Below, one piece after another: positions 10,770 to 22,392 of a stretch of 64,000 nucleotides of DNA (its first letter is position 1; each line of letters begins with the position of its first letter). A model generated the notes under the pieces. That model saw only the letters and a program-made list of their open reading frames with translations, had not been told where the DNA came from and did no database searches. The DNA lies in NCBI GenBank assembly GCA_028671895.1, contig CM053802.1, positions 37,982,201 to 38,046,200 on the forward strand. The letters run 5' to 3'. The DNA comes from Oenanthe sinensis. Its lineage: Eukaryota; Streptophyta; Magnoliopsida; Apiales; Apiaceae. Both the position numbers and the translations under genes were made by a program.

Positions 10770-11680
10770 TATGTCATGTTATCATCAAAAACCTATGATT
10801 ACTAACATTAAAGTGGGGGGTAAGAATGCATTTTTGATAAAAAAAAACTCACAACTCTCTAAATCAAAAAAAAATTCAATCGAAGATGCATTTGAGAAAC
10901 CATAGACAATAACCTCATGTCCAGGATGAAGAGGTCAAAGAGGAACGAGTCCCATCTGAATTAAGAGAAAGTTCATGGAAGAGGGGAAATTTCATGGATC
11001 GACGCATATATACCGAAAAGGGTTCCAAACTTGGCTCAAAACAGAGGTTTGAAAAAGAGAACTTATTAGAATCAATAATTTTCATGATGAAGAGAGGTTT
11101 GAAATGAATGGTAAAGGCATTACGAGAAGGGGTTTTGAGGCTGAAGGACATATTAAAAATGTTAGAGTTTAGAGATCTAAGGGGTAGGGGGAGGGGGGAG
11201 GGGGGAGGGGGGAGGGGGGAGGGGGGAGGGGAGCTTAAAAATGTTAGGGTTTAGAGATTTAGGGAGGGGGAGGGTCGACTATCATTAAGTAGTATTATGA
11301 TTTCCATAAGCGTTTTAAAGTTTTTCTGATAATTTAATATTACATCTATCCAAACACGATAAATACTTTTAATTTATGAGATCGTTTAGTTGATAGTGAT
11401 TCCTGCAAGTATTTTAGATACCTAGGAAGTGATAATTGATGTAATTGTTTGCTTTTGGATTTGGATGGAAAGAATGGAATAGAATGAATAAAATTAAATT
11501 ATGGAGATGAGAGGGAAGACATGAAAAAATATAGTCCATACACATTTTTATGATAAAAAGAAAATGAATATGATGAATAATGAAGTATTTCTCCTCAAAT
11601 GAAGGCATTTAAATTTAAGTTGAGGCGATTAGAAAGTAATAGGTTTACATAATCAAAATTTTAAACAATTCCCAATTCCT
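10770..11680. other. Upstream flank of the Hikeshi-like gene with a G-rich tract
   Basis: AT-rich DNA without a convincing gene. Its one notable feature is the G-rich array at 11181-11233, listed separately. The minus-strand ORFs at 10915-11151 and 11414-11608 show no recognisable motifs. Confidence 0.55.
11181..11233 (+). repeat. GGGGGGA heptamer microsatellite, potential G-quadruplex
   Basis: About six tandem GGGGGGA units, flanked by two copies of a segment of the form AAAAATGTTAG(A/G)GTTTAGAGAT, which includes the telomere-like TTAGGGTTTAG in the second copy. The G-runs are on the plus strand, about 640-700 bp upstream of the start codon of the Hikeshi-like gene. Confidence 0.85.
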
Positions 11681-11682
11681 TG

Positions 11683-11690
11683 TATAAATA
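11683..11690 (+). promoter_or_regulatory. TATA box of the Hikeshi-like gene
   Basis: TATAAATA lies 187 bp upstream of the ATG. With the usual 25-35 bp spacing transcription would begin near 11715-11725, giving a pyrimidine-rich 5' UTR of about 155 bases. Inferred from position and consensus only. Confidence 0.55.
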
Positions 11691-11876
11691 AAGATAGCTC
11701 GCGAATCAACTAGAATGTTCTTCTTCTCCTAGTCAAAAACAAAAAAGAAAAAAGAATGTTCTCCTCCTCCTTTACTCGAAACACCAAACACCACTCCCTA
11801 GTTTATTTATTTTAACCCCCAATATTTCACTCTTTTATACTTCACCTTCTTCATCAAAATTCAAAACAAAACGACA

Positions 11877-12530
11877 ATGTTCGGAGTCGTTTTCCCAAAT
11901 CGCAGCTTCCCCATGGACATCTCCACTTTCACGCAAATCGATACTTTCCATTGGGTCCTCGACATGAACCATTTCGTAGGTACTAATTGTATTACAATAC
12001 TTACAAAATCTTTGTGTATATGTTTATGTTTATTTTAATTTAGTTAGTTGTTGTTTATATGTACAGGTGAGGCTTATGATTCTATAAGAGAAGTTTGTAT
12101 ATTTTTATTGAATAACTTTACTCTTCCACCTGATAAAGCCCTAGCTGTATACATACAATCCCCTGGTTCGTCTTTCGTGTTTTGTGGGGCTGTTTCGATT
12201 ACTCGTCCCTCCGCTGTGCTTTCGTTGACTTGGCCGGAACCTGGTGGACAATTACAGCTTATGGCTGCTGATTCTCCACCTGTTTCGGCTAAGATTGGGG
12301 TTTCGGTGGAGGATTTGGCCACATTGGCTTCACTTGATGTGGCGGCTGAGAAGAAAATTGAGCGATTGGCGATGAAAGTTGGCGAGAATTTGTTTAATTT
12401 TATGCAGTCGTTTTGTGGGGTTGATGGGAGTAAGTTGATTGTGCCGATGGATATACTTGATAGGTGGTTTAAGAAGTTTCAGGAACGGGCTAAGCGTGAT
12501 CCCGAGTACTTGAAGGGGTTTGCGTTGTAG
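11877..12530 (+). CDS. HLP1: Hikeshi-like protein (OPI10/DUF775 family), two exons
   Basis: Exon 1 is 11877-11979 and exon 2 is 12067-12530, joined across an 87-bp GT-AG intron (donor GTAG|GTACTA, acceptor ATGTACAG|GTGAGG) that splits the glycine codon after MNHFV. The product is 188 residues, close to the roughly 190-200 usual for the family. It begins MFGVVFPNRSFP, matching the family pattern of an MFG start; the central block includes FVFCGAVSITRPSAVL, and the C-terminal part includes FNFMQSFCGV and a final RWFKKFQERAKRDPEYLKGF. Known role of the family: Hikeshi carries HSP70 into the nucleus during heat stress through FG-nucleoporins. The frame is undamaged and uninterrupted by transposons, so it is probably functional. 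This is the only clear host gene in the window. Confidence 0.93.
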
Positions 12531-12760
12531 GTAATTTTTTGAATTTGGGAAGTTAATGTGATCGTTAGTTGTAGTACGTGGAATGGTTAAGTTGTTCTAT
12601 TGTGATGTACTCATGTTTGCGGCTTAAGTAGTGGTGTTTTACGTTTTTTCTGCTTCGATTTAAGGGGAAAGAGAGTAAGTTTTGTTATGATTGTGCTGCT
12701 GTTTGAGCTCTTGATACAAGTTCATGAATAAAAGGTACTTGTCTAGGTGTGAAGCTAAGC
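12531..12760 (+). other. 3' UTR of the Hikeshi-like gene with poly(A) signal
   Basis: AATAAA at 12727-12732, about 200 bp after the stop, fits a plant near-upstream poly(A) element; the T/G-rich sequence before it fits the far-upstream element. The cleavage site is estimated near 12750-12760. Confidence 0.55.
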
Positions 12761-13068
12761 TTTTGGGCTACCTGTCACGGTGTTATTACAAATGGTCTTA
12801 TTGGGTCCCACATTAAATGGTGGGTGTCATACTGCTACTGTTAACCAAGGCATCCTCGATCATTGTTTTGCTTCAATTCATTATCCTTTATTTTTAGGAA
12901 TGGGACTGGTTTTTCTACTCTTAAATACGTTCAACAAATTTATGGCTTATGCAGGTAGAATCTGTAAAGGGTAAGAATGAACAAATACATGTGGTATAAG
13001 GTCACTTGGCAGATTTACCAGCAATATTTTTAATGTAAAATGAATTTGGTCGGTGGGGGGGGGGGGTT

Positions 13069-13756
13069 GGGATTGGTGGAATGGAAGCGATAGATTGTAA
13101 ATTTGTAACATAAATTATAACTAGAAAAAACTTATAATGTTACCCAATTAACGTAGATTTTACTTGTTCAGTCAATTGATTTATAGAGTTTTAACTTTTA
13201 GTTTATTTTTGGTCATGGTCAATTAAAGAAATTTAACTATGCACATACTCGTGCTTCTGGTGAGGCTTGAACCCTCGACTTCCTAGTAACAAGAAAAGAG
13301 GGGAAGTGCCAGGGATATCTTAACTTGTAGATTGTTTAGTATGTTGTAACTAGTCTAAACCCTTTTGGAAGGTGGGCTCATTTGGCATTGATGTGATTTG
13401 GCATGCTCGGGATTGGTGGAATGGAAGCGATAGATTGTAAATTTGTAACATAAATTATAAATTTATAACTAGAAAAAACTTATAATGTTACCCAATTAAC
13501 GTAGATTTTACTTGTTCAATCAATTGATTTATAGAGTTTTAACTTTTAGTTTATTTTTGGTAATGGTCAATTAAAGAAATTTAACTATGCACATACTCGT
13601 GCTTCCGGTGAGGCTTGAACCCTCGACTTCCTAGTAACAAGAAAAGAGGGGAAGTGCCAGGGATATCTTAACTTGTAGATTGTTTAGTATGTTGTAACTA
13701 GTCTAAACCCTTTTGGAAGGTGGGCTCATTTGGCATTGATGTGATTTGGCATGCTC
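13069..13756. repeat. Tandem duplication, 340-bp unit, two near-identical copies
   Basis: Copy 1 (13069-13408) and copy 2 (13409-13756) both run from GGGATTGGTGGAATGG to TTGGCATGCTC. They differ by an 8-bp insertion (AATTTATA) and about three substitutions by eye. A run of about 13 G precedes copy 1. Each unit contains GAGGCTTGAACCCTCGAC; its reverse complement contains GGTTCAAGCC, close to a tRNA-type B box, so the unit may include a SINE-like fragment on the minus strand. Confidence 0.9.
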
Positions 13757-15587
13757 TGGATCTGCTAAAATAGATTAAATGTATCATAATCAATTTGTTC
13801 TTTGTTGATTAAAGTGGCCACAGTGACAAATAATCACAGTCCTCTAGTTGAGACGGAAAGGATTGTAGATTTATATTTGTATGAATCGAGTTTTGAGGGA
13901 CATTTAATCATGAGATAATCACAATAAATTCAATTGTTCATATAACTTTGTAATATCTATTTTTGGTTTACATGTCCAGTTACTTTCTTTCCCCATTTAT
14001 CCCAATCTTGTATTCAAAATTTAGGGACGAAACTAGGTAATAATTTCCTTCCTCTCACATCGATAGTGTTCCTAAATCTACTCGAGCGCAAATTTCAGTG
14101 AAATTTCTATTACTTTACTTCCTCTTAATTTGTTTTCCTGCATATTTAAAACTCGGAAGCAAAGTTGTGAATTGTTCATATTTGTTGGAGTCCTGCTACA
14201 CAAACTTGCAATACATGTTGCACATGTTTTTCATTAGTAGGCAAATTACATGCAACTCCTTTCATGAGTCTCTCTATGACGCTCCATATATTATGCCACC
14301 AAGATTTGCTTATGCGGAGCATTTTACCGTATATTTAAGTAAGTTGTTAAAAATTCATCTGTGACAAGCTGCTTCTTTGATTCTAGGTTCCATTAGAGTA
14401 CACTTTTTTTTGGATTGGATGATTGAATCAGATTTCAGATTTGCTTGTTTAAATAACCGAAACTATTATCAAGATTATCATTTCTCTTGCATAAATTTAT
14501 GTTTTGGGAACAGAAGTAAAAAGCAATATAAAGATTTAGATTTGAGAGAGACATCTAATTGTGGGGGCAGGTGAATGGCAGGGAATTAGCTGGTTCATGG
14601 AATGTGGTTGGGATTTTGGCTAGTAAGTAGTAACACATTATGGTTCCAAACTGAGTTGATCTTTGATAAAAGTTTTAACATTTAAGTGTAAGGAGTTCAT
14701 TGAATTTCACAACGGTTCCCTTTTACCGGTGGGGAACTTCATTTTAAGGTTTATTAAGTTCTGTCTTGTGGCTACTACGGCACTGATTTTCTGGAGTGTT
14801 CAGTAATATTTAGGATCCGGGGTCTGATTACTCTGATCATCATCACAACTCTGTAATATATTATCTTTTTGTTAGGTTATTGGTATTATTTTTTAATTGA
14901 CATTAATATTGTAAATAGAATCCATTACCATATTAAAAAGAAAGTAGAGAATTTAATGTCAACACAATCAAACTGCAATGCTCAAACTAAAAATAAGTAG
15001 ACCTTTGACTGTATGATGAAGCCCCCAACAACGCAGATCCTTCTTTCTTTCAAGTCGTGGAAGTTAAAGTCTGACCAGAAGGTCTTGGGAAACCTTTTCC
15101 CAAAGAGAACTTTGGAGTCCGGCTTACCTCAGGCAGCCTTTATATACTGAATTATGTTCTTATTTTTGTATTACCACCATGCTTGTACTTTACTTTTGGT
15201 TGGCTCTGTTAGTTGTTATAATACATGTTGTTGGTTTGCTTGGTAATTTTTTGCTTCTCAAACATTGTAAACCATAAATTTGTAGGCATGTTTTTGGAAA
15301 GTGAGCAAGCGCAAGGCTTTGGTCGTCTTGCTGATCAGCTATTCAAGTATCCAAGGCGTAATTTTTCTGCAGGTTTATCTTAGGTACTTGGAAATCTTTA
15401 GCTTGTGGAGCAAGCATGTTGTACGTTTTCTTGTATTTTGAAGGATTGTTTTCATCAGGAGAGGTGAACACTTTTATTTGCTGCAATTGTAAAAACTGAT
15501 TACCCTCTATGATTTTTTTTCCTTTTTTGGTTTCACTTTGATTTCCTAAAAAATGGTCATATATTTAGTTTTCATGACTCTATACTA
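13757..15587. other. Intergenic DNA, no supported gene
   Basis: Only short ORFs without family motifs occur. A short inverted repeat (TTGGGAAA ... TTTCCCAA) lies near 15090, and a 29-codon ORF starting ATGTTTTTGGAAAGTGAGC lies near 15290 followed by a splice-like TTTTTCTGCAG. Neither is strong enough to call a gene. Confidence 0.5.
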
Positions 15588-16106
15588 CTCCCTCTGGTCC
15601 ATTATGGTCCATTATATAGGGCGTAAATTTGATAATGAAAATTGTAATTACTTTTACAAAAGCTGAAAAATATTTTTTTTCAAAAGCACGAGGGACATGC
15701 TTTCTCAAACAGCTGTTTTTAGGCCAAAAACGTTTTACCACACATTAAAACACATTAACTTTTGAATTTTACCAAACACATTTTCAATAGTTTTTCAGTA
15801 AAAAATTGTTGTAGTTGTCTGCAACAGCAATACCAAACGGATCTAGTAACTCAGCTTTGGCTCGACGCGTTTGATAACGGGCCTAGTAACTCAGCTTTGG
15901 CTCGACACGTTTGATTTTTTACACATAATTTTAGGTGCTTTGACTACCTAGCTAAAAATAATATTTTTTAAATTTTCTTTTTCCAAACAAAAATATAAAT
16001 ATTATATTTTTATTCAATAAAAATAATTAAAAAAAATATTATTTTTAACTCTGTAGTCAAAGCATAAGTAAAAAGTCAAATGCCCAATATAATGGACCAG
16101 GAATAT
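15588..16106. mobile_element. Stowaway-like MITE (Tc1/mariner type)
   Basis: The left end reads CTCCCTCTGGTCC, close to the Stowaway terminus CTCCCTCCGTCC. The right end is the inverted TGGTCCATTATATTGGGCATTTGA, matching TGGTCCATTATATAGGGCG near the left end (the left end also has a local duplication of GGTCCATTAT). TA flanks the left end; the right flank is ambiguous because it is TA-rich. At about 519 bp with no ORF it is non-autonomous. A 35-bp internal duplication containing CTAGTAACTCAGCTTTGGCT lies at 15843-15920. Confidence 0.7.
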
Positions 16107-17950
16107 AAAATATATATTTGGCTAAGCTAAATCAGTAGTAATTAAGCCAAATGAGTGCCTTTGTTTAATGCCTTTCCTAATCTTCATGGTCGGTATTGAG
16201 GCAACCTTTTATACCCAATTCTAAAATTTTGGTCTTGTAAGTTTTGATGTAACTTGAAGTACCTTAGAACTTAAGTGGATTACCATGTTTGGTTGGTTCA
16301 TTATTAAATTTTGCAATGAAATTTCTAGTTCCAAGGTATTTAAAATTATATCAAAACAAGGGAACTTAGCTAGTCCATTGTTTTTTCAAGTTACATAGTA
16401 ATTATATTGTAAATTGATTTAATTTATAAGTATGTAACTATTAGTTAGGTAGTGGTGTACCAAACACCTATATTGTATTTTTCTTGGATTCATAGATTGT
16501 AACTTAGTTCCAACAGAATCGGTAAAACAAACGAGGCCTTTGCAATATATATTCTTGCATGTCTACTTAATTAGTTTTCCGTTTGCGTCAAGATCATAGT
16601 ATTTCAATTTTATGCATAAATTAGTTTGACAGTGATGTCATCCATCTCAAAACTGTTAGAAACACACATCTATTATTACTCACGAGAAGAGCCACCGTAG
16701 GAGGGTATGGGTAATAGTAGGGGAAAGCATGACCGGTTCGGCTGGGTTTTTACATAGAACCAGAATCATATATCTTCGTTTTTAAAAACTAAAAATTGCA
16801 ACATAACTATCGGTTTCAGTTTTATTTTTAAAAATGCATTAAAGGATATGTTTAAGCCTATTTGTAATAACAAGATGGCAACTCAGATAAGAAAAAGAAA
16901 GTGGAGTAAATAATAAATATTGAAAAAGGAATCAAGACGAAGAATTAGAATAGTAGAAAAATTATGATACAATTGCTACTCAATAATAGAAGAAGTTCAT
17001 TTATATGTTCAGACGTCGGTATAAAATAAAAGAGTCGTATATCAAGGAATTCAAAATATATAGAAGTTTTAAGTGCTTAATACAGAAATATTCCAGAAAA
17101 AAAAATTATAGAGGAAAAACAAAAAAAAGATAATATATGACAAAACAAGATATAAAGACCACTATAACATAAATGAGAATGAATATTGTAGTTAGTCATC
17201 CGTGAAATGTCAGTGAAAATTCGTCATTAAAAAGTTCAAGTGGTTAGAAAGTTTATTGTTGAACAACAGAAGAGTTTGATCTACATCAACAATGGTCTTA
17301 CAGTCAAGACTTTAATTTAATTCTCTATTAAATAATTAAATTAATTAGTTAATTTAATTAGTAAATTAATTCACTTAGAAATAATTTATTTCTTAAATTA
17401 ATTAAAGAATTAATTACTCTAGAATTATTTTAGAATGAAGGAGACAGAAGCTAAAAGATTAAAGGGATACATGTTTGGATTGCAGTGTACAAGAGTCAAA
17501 ATCCAAGATTGAATATTTGACTGAGTACAAGCAGTGGTGAAAAGAAGTATTGTCTAGTTTAAAAATTCAGATTATTTTAGTAATATAAGTACTTCTAATT
17601 GCAATTGTAGATACAACTAAACATGTCTATTGGTATTGACTTGAAAATAAGACGAAAAAAGAATTGACACGGAAGAAATGCAGATTCATATATTCGTAAA
17701 AGTGGAACCATGGTTGAAATTGATTTATCATTTCCAAGTTAAAAGTAGTTCGGTTCTAGACGTTCAAAAGACCGCAGCTTAGAGCGTAATGATTTATTTT
17801 TATTAATAAATATTTTATTTATTTAATAAATTATATTTATAATTAACTAAATAATATTAGATATTTATTTTTATAATTTCTGAATTAAATTAATTATTTA
17901 TTAATCAAAGATTATAAGATGTGCGGTTCTTAAAATATTTCTACGAAGTC
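16107..17950. other. AT-rich intergenic DNA, no supported gene
   Basis: No gene motif on either strand. The part from about 17290 to 17950 is strongly AT-rich and may include the beginning of the SIRE-B LTR, whose start could not be located. Confidence 0.5.
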
Positions 17951-18729
17951 TATCCATAATAAGACAAAACAGGCCCCTGGTTTTCAAATTGAATTGACAG
18001 GTGAATATGTTTTTAAAGTAACAATCCAAGGCTACCATATGTCCAATCAAATGGCAAAGAAATGTAAAAGTCTGCTAAATGAAATGTCTTACCGCGTGTT
18101 ATCTAAAAAGTCTTACCGAGAGCTTATTCAAGAATGTCTTACCGAGAACCAACCTCAAATGTCTTACCGAAGGAACAATTCAAATGTCTTGTCGAGCAAA
18201 TGTCTTCTTGGTGCAAGTGGATGAAATGTCTTACTAAGGTGAAATGTCTTACCCATAAACAAACAATAAAATGTCTTACTAGCAAATGTCTTACCGAGTG
18301 TTTTAGATGTTTTACCGAGTTCAAATGTCTTGCCCACGATTTTCTGAAATGTCTTAAAGGAATATATGAAAATCTTTCAAATGTCTTGCTAGATTTTCAA
18401 CCTCAATAAATATGAGGCAAATGGCTTCATTTTTCATGTTGTTAAAATCATTCAAATTTAGTAATTTGTCTCCTTGTTATATTCACAGACTTTCTGTGTT
18501 GGTTTGAATTTAATTTCTTAAGTAGAAGAGTTCATGTTAAACTTGTTCTAGGAATTAAGAAATATTCTACGGAATATTGTAACACCCTTTCAAGTTTAAT
18601 ATACGTATTTAACTTGAATCTTGTTTAAATAATTTTAGTTATTCTTGATAATTAAATCAGAATAATCCGCGAGAAAATTATAAAATTATATTCAACCCCC
18701 CTTCTACAATCTTTATATATGGACCAACA
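17951..18729 (+). repeat. SIRE-B 5' LTR, 3' part (start not defined)
   Basis: The segment ends with CAACCCCCCTTCTACAATC and then GGACCAACA, followed at once by a primer site, the classic end of a Sirevirus-like LTR. It contains the AAATGTCTTACCGAG repeats. The LTR start upstream was not found, so 17951 is only a conservative limit. The rest of SIRE-B lies at 18730-19550, 31488-33630 and 35131-35960. Confidence 0.65.
18076..18395. repeat. AAATGTCTTACCGAG dispersed repeats in SIRE-B LTR
   Basis: About 14 copies of AAATGTCTTACCGAG or truncated forms (AAATGTCTTACT, AAATGTCTTGTCGAG, AAATGTCTTGCC) at 15-30 bp spacing. The small ORF at 18134-18409 only reads this word as a KCLT repeat. Confidence 0.85.
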
Positions 18730-18730
18730 A

Positions 18731-18742
18731 TTGGTATCAGAT
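18731..18742 (+). other. SIRE-B primer binding site
   Basis: TTGGTATCAGAT begins one base after the LTR end and matches the initiator tRNA-Met type primer site except at the last base shown. Confidence 0.75.
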
Positions 18743-18799
18743 CAATCTGATTGACGTACAAATCAAGATCCGTAGTTTCACAGTGTCGAAACTGTTTGA

Positions 18800-19550
18800 A
18801 CTCTGAATGTTTAGAGGCCTTGATAAATAAATATTTTATAAAAATTTAAATTTAGATAAATTTATTTTATCAATTTTATTTAAATAAATTTATTTTATAA
18901 ATTTAATTTAAATGAGTTTATTATTTAAACATGAAAAAGTTTATTTTATAAATTTAATTTCAATAAATTTAAATTAAATAAATTTATTCTCTAAATTTAA
19001 ATAGATGTACTTTTATAATTTAAATTTATTTATCTAAATTTATTTTATGAATTCAAATTTAGATAAATTTATTTTATAAATTTTATTTAAATAAATTTTA
19101 TTTAAATTAGTTTATTATTTAAACTTCAAAAGGTTTATTTTATAAATTTAATTTAAATAAATTTATTTTATAAGTTTAATTAAGTAAATTTATTATTTAA
19201 ATTTATATAGATTTATTAAAAATCTTGCTCCATTTTTCCAAAACAAACAGCTTGAATTCGGAAGCAACTTGAATATAGTGTACTGGAAATGATAGTGTAC
19301 TGAAAATGTTTTCACTCAGCCAAATTTTGTCAAATTCACACGGCATGCCTGAGAAAGTCTTGCGCCTATGTAACATGCCAGATGTGATATTGCTGTGTTG
19401 AAATGGTACAGATCTGGTACACACGCCATAGTTAACAAGTTAGCTGTTAGTCCACTCCGATAGTTACCTAATTTTTTTTTGATTTATTTACTTTTTCAGA
19501 AATTTTAAAATTCTTAAATTTAATTTTTTTTATTAAAAATTAATTTACGT
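18800..19550. other. SIRE-B leader, AT-rich, interrupted by SIRE-A
   Basis: From about 18825 to 19200 the DNA is made of variants of AAATTTATTTTATAAATTT and its complement. The sequence stops at TACGT (19546-19550), where SIRE-A is inserted, and resumes at 31488 with the same TACGT and similar AT-rich DNA. Confidence 0.65.
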
Positions 19551-20087
19551 TGTTAGGAATGCAACACTGATGATTGTCAGAGAATACTAAACAGAGTTTA
19601 TGCTGACGTCATCAGAGTTTAAGGAAGCTGTCGGTCAGAGTTTACTCTATCAGAGAATACTCAACCAGAGTTTACTTTAACAGAGAATGCTCAAATCAGA
19701 GAATGACAAACCGACAGAGTTTAGCTTCAGAGTATACCAGAAAAGGAAACAGACAAATCAGAGTCTGATTTGGATAGTAAGAAGGAATTCAAGTGCAAGT
19801 CTAATTACCTTATTAAAGCTATTCTTATCATAATCTGTTTTGTAATTGTATTTGTAGCTGTGTCTATATAAACACAGAGATAGGTTATAATTCAATGTTG
19901 AATTTATTAAGCAATAGTTATATAACCTAGCAGCTCTTAAGAACATTATTTCTTGAGAGATTTTTGTATTCGAGATCATTAATAATACAAAACAGTATTC
20001 CATTCTATATACTTGTGTTCATAATCGATTTACAGGCACCATTACATTCAACCCCCTTCTGTAATAGATTGATTATTCTGGGAAACA
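19551..20087 (+). repeat. SIRE-A 5' LTR
   Basis: The 537-bp LTR runs from TGTTAGGAATGC to CTGGGAAACA. U3 is packed with TCAGAGTTTA and TCAGAGAATAC, reverse complements or variants of the element-wide word AAACTCTGA. TATATAAA at 19865-19872 is the probable TATA box, placing R/U5 in the last 190 bp. Confidence 0.95.
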
Positions 20088-20088
20088 A

Positions 20089-20100
20089 TTGGTATCAGAG
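20089..20100 (+). other. SIRE-A primer binding site
   Basis: TTGGTATCAGAG one base after the LTR end, complementary to the 3' end of initiator tRNA-Met. Confidence 0.9.
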
Positions 20101-20137
20101 TAGGCAGTTAATTACGACTTAAAAAGATCAAATATTC

Positions 20138-22378
20138 ATGTCTGGTAACAAGTATGAAAGCAGCATGATCCCTATATTGAAGAAGGCTGAATATCCTACA
20201 TGGAGGGTGAAGATGATGATGTTCTTGGAAGCAACTGATCCTGATTATTTGGACAGAATTCATACAGGACAGTATTTACCAACCAAACTAGTGCCATCTA
20301 CGATTGTGGAAGGAAGACAAATCCCTGATTATTACATCTTAAAGGACAAGAAAGAATGGACCAATGAAGAAAAACAGGAAGTCTTGAAAGATGCAAAGGT
20401 AAGAAATATTTTGCATAATAGTCTTGACTCTATAATGTCCAACAGGGTAATAGCTTGCAAAACTGCCAAAGAAATCTGGGATGCACTAGAGGTTCAATGT
20501 CAAGGAACCAAGGAGATAAATAAAAATAGAAGATCTATTCTAATCCAAGAGTATGAATACTTTGAGGCTAAGCAGAATGAGTCCCTTACAGATATTTATG
20601 ACAGATTTCTAACTCTGTTGAATAACTTGGCTTTGGTGGATAAAGTATATGACAATGAAGATTCAAACACCAAATTTCTGAGGGCTCCTCCAGAAGAATG
20701 GGATCTGCAGACATCCTTGATTAGAGATAGGGCTGATTTGGATGAGATATCATTAGATGAAGTTTATGGCAAATTAAAAACTCATGATCTGGAGTTACAG
20801 CAAAGAAGAAACAGAAAAAGTAGCAAGGCAAAAACTATTGCTTTGAATGTTGAGGCCTAGATTGAAGAACCTACAGAAAAAGTCCTTAAAGCCTCAACAA
20901 GAAAAGGAAAAGTTGTAATCAAAGAAAGCAGTGAATCAGAGTTTGAGGCAAACTCTGATAATTCTTCAGACTCTGACATGATGGAGATGTTTGCTATGTT
21001 TGTCAAAAGCTTCAAGAAATACAAAAAAATTAAGAAGCAAGGAAACTATCAGAAGAAGCATAGTGAGTTAGACAAGAAAGACAGATTCAGAAAAAGAGAA
21101 GATAGAGATGGAAAATCAAAAACTCTTGATAAATCAAAAGTCAAGTGTTACAAGTGCAACAAGATGGGACATTTTGCTACTGAGTGCAGAAACAAGGAAT
21201 CTGGGAAAGCTCTCATCATATCAAAAAAAGATTGGATGGATTTCTCAGACTCAGAAGAAGAAACTAACTATGCTCTCATGGCAAACTCTGATTCTCCCAT
21301 CTTAAACTCTGAAAAGGTACCAAACTCTGTTTTCACTTTTGATACTGAAGATATTCATGAATTAAAGTCTTTCTTAGAAATCTGCATGTTAGCTTTAAGT
21401 CACAATCTCTTGAGAATGAAAGATTAAAATCTGAGATACAGACTCTGAATGCTAGGAATGACTTTCTTGAAACTGAACTTGTACACATGCTTAGCTTTAA
21501 GAAAGACTGTGTGAATGCTATACACATGCAAACTCAGTTGGAAATACAAGTCACATATTTGAAAACTGAGATAGCTAAGGAAAAAGAGACCTTCAGAGTT
21601 TGGACAAACTCTGGTAAGAAGGTCCAACAAATGCTTTCTGAAAAGAATTGGACATCTGCCCTAGGTTATGAATCTGATAAAGAATTTCACACTAATTCAC
21701 ACACAAAAGGAACATTGACTAAACCTGTGAAGTTTGTTAGAGCTAATGATTATAAGAAAACTCTCCCTGAAATGCTCTAAAAACAATGGTGTGCCAGATT
21801 CTAAAAAGATAAATATAGGATTACTTTCACAGAAGCAACTTAAAGAAAAGTTGATGGCAGTCACTAATAAAACTAAAAAGGTGAAAAGAAATAGGAATGA
21901 AAAAGTAGGAATTACTAAGGAGAATAACTACATGAATATCCCTGATGCTCCTAGGAAAACCTGTTTTACTTGTGGTAATTCTAATCATCTTGCTATTGAC
22001 TGCAAACAAAAGAAAAAGAAAGAACCTGAAAAACCTGGGTTTGAGGCTAGAAAACAAACAAGATCAAATCCCTGTTTTCACTGTGGTAGTTTATGGCATT
22101 CTATTTATAAATGCAAAGATTATCATAATTTGTATTACAATTCTTACAAACCACAACCTCAAATGAGTAATTCTCCAAAACATACTGTCAAGCAAAAATA
22201 TGTGATAAAGACTGATAAAAGGAGTGTAAACTCTGACAGTACAAACTCTGTAAATGCTAACTCTGATCATGTAAACTCTGTTAACACAAACTCTGACAAA
22301 AGAACTTCTGCTGCAAAAGTTAACAAGTTTTCAAAGAAAGGACCCAAACTAGTTTGGGTCCCCATAACTACTAATTAA
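20138..22378 (+). pseudogene. SIRE-A gag (broken frame)
   Basis: Gag starts at ATG 20138 (MSGNKYESSMIPILKKAEY), 50 bp after the primer site. The N-terminal domain carries the UBN2-type pattern (EIWDALEVQCQG, LTDIYDRFLTLLNNLAL). Zinc knuckles follow: CYKCNKMGHFATEC (near 21150), CFTCGNSNHLAIDC (near 21960) and CFHCGSLWHSIYKC (near 22075); the middle is predicted coiled coil (21370-21620). Breaks: TAG at 20858-20860 with the same frame continuing, a frameshift near 21373-21380, another near 21760-21778, and the terminal stop at 22376-22378. The word AAACTCTGA is read as Asn-Ser-Asp in the 22225-22310 tract. The length of about 740 codons fits the enlarged Sirevirus gag. Confidence 0.88.
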
Positions 22379-22392
22379 ATTGCATTTACTGA

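Noticed and set aside
13054..13068. The poly-G run as an assembly gap filler.
   Set aside because: It is short, in natural context, and followed by well-formed sequence; slippage is enough to explain it.
13069..13756. The two 340-bp repeats as a pair of LTRs.
   Set aside because: They are directly adjacent with nothing between, have no TG...CA ends and no primer site.
14098..14574. ORFs of 88 and 65 codons downstream of the Hikeshi-like gene.
   Set aside because: No domain match, poor codon pattern and no promoter or poly(A) context.
18076..18395. CRISPR-like regularly spaced repeats (AAATGTCTTACCGAG).
   Set aside because: Spacing is irregular, repeats are short and degenerate, and they lie within a plant retrotransposon LTR next to a primer site.
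18134..18409. Small ORF with KCLT repeats as a gene.
   Set aside because: It only translates the LTR word repeat; frame and start are accidental.
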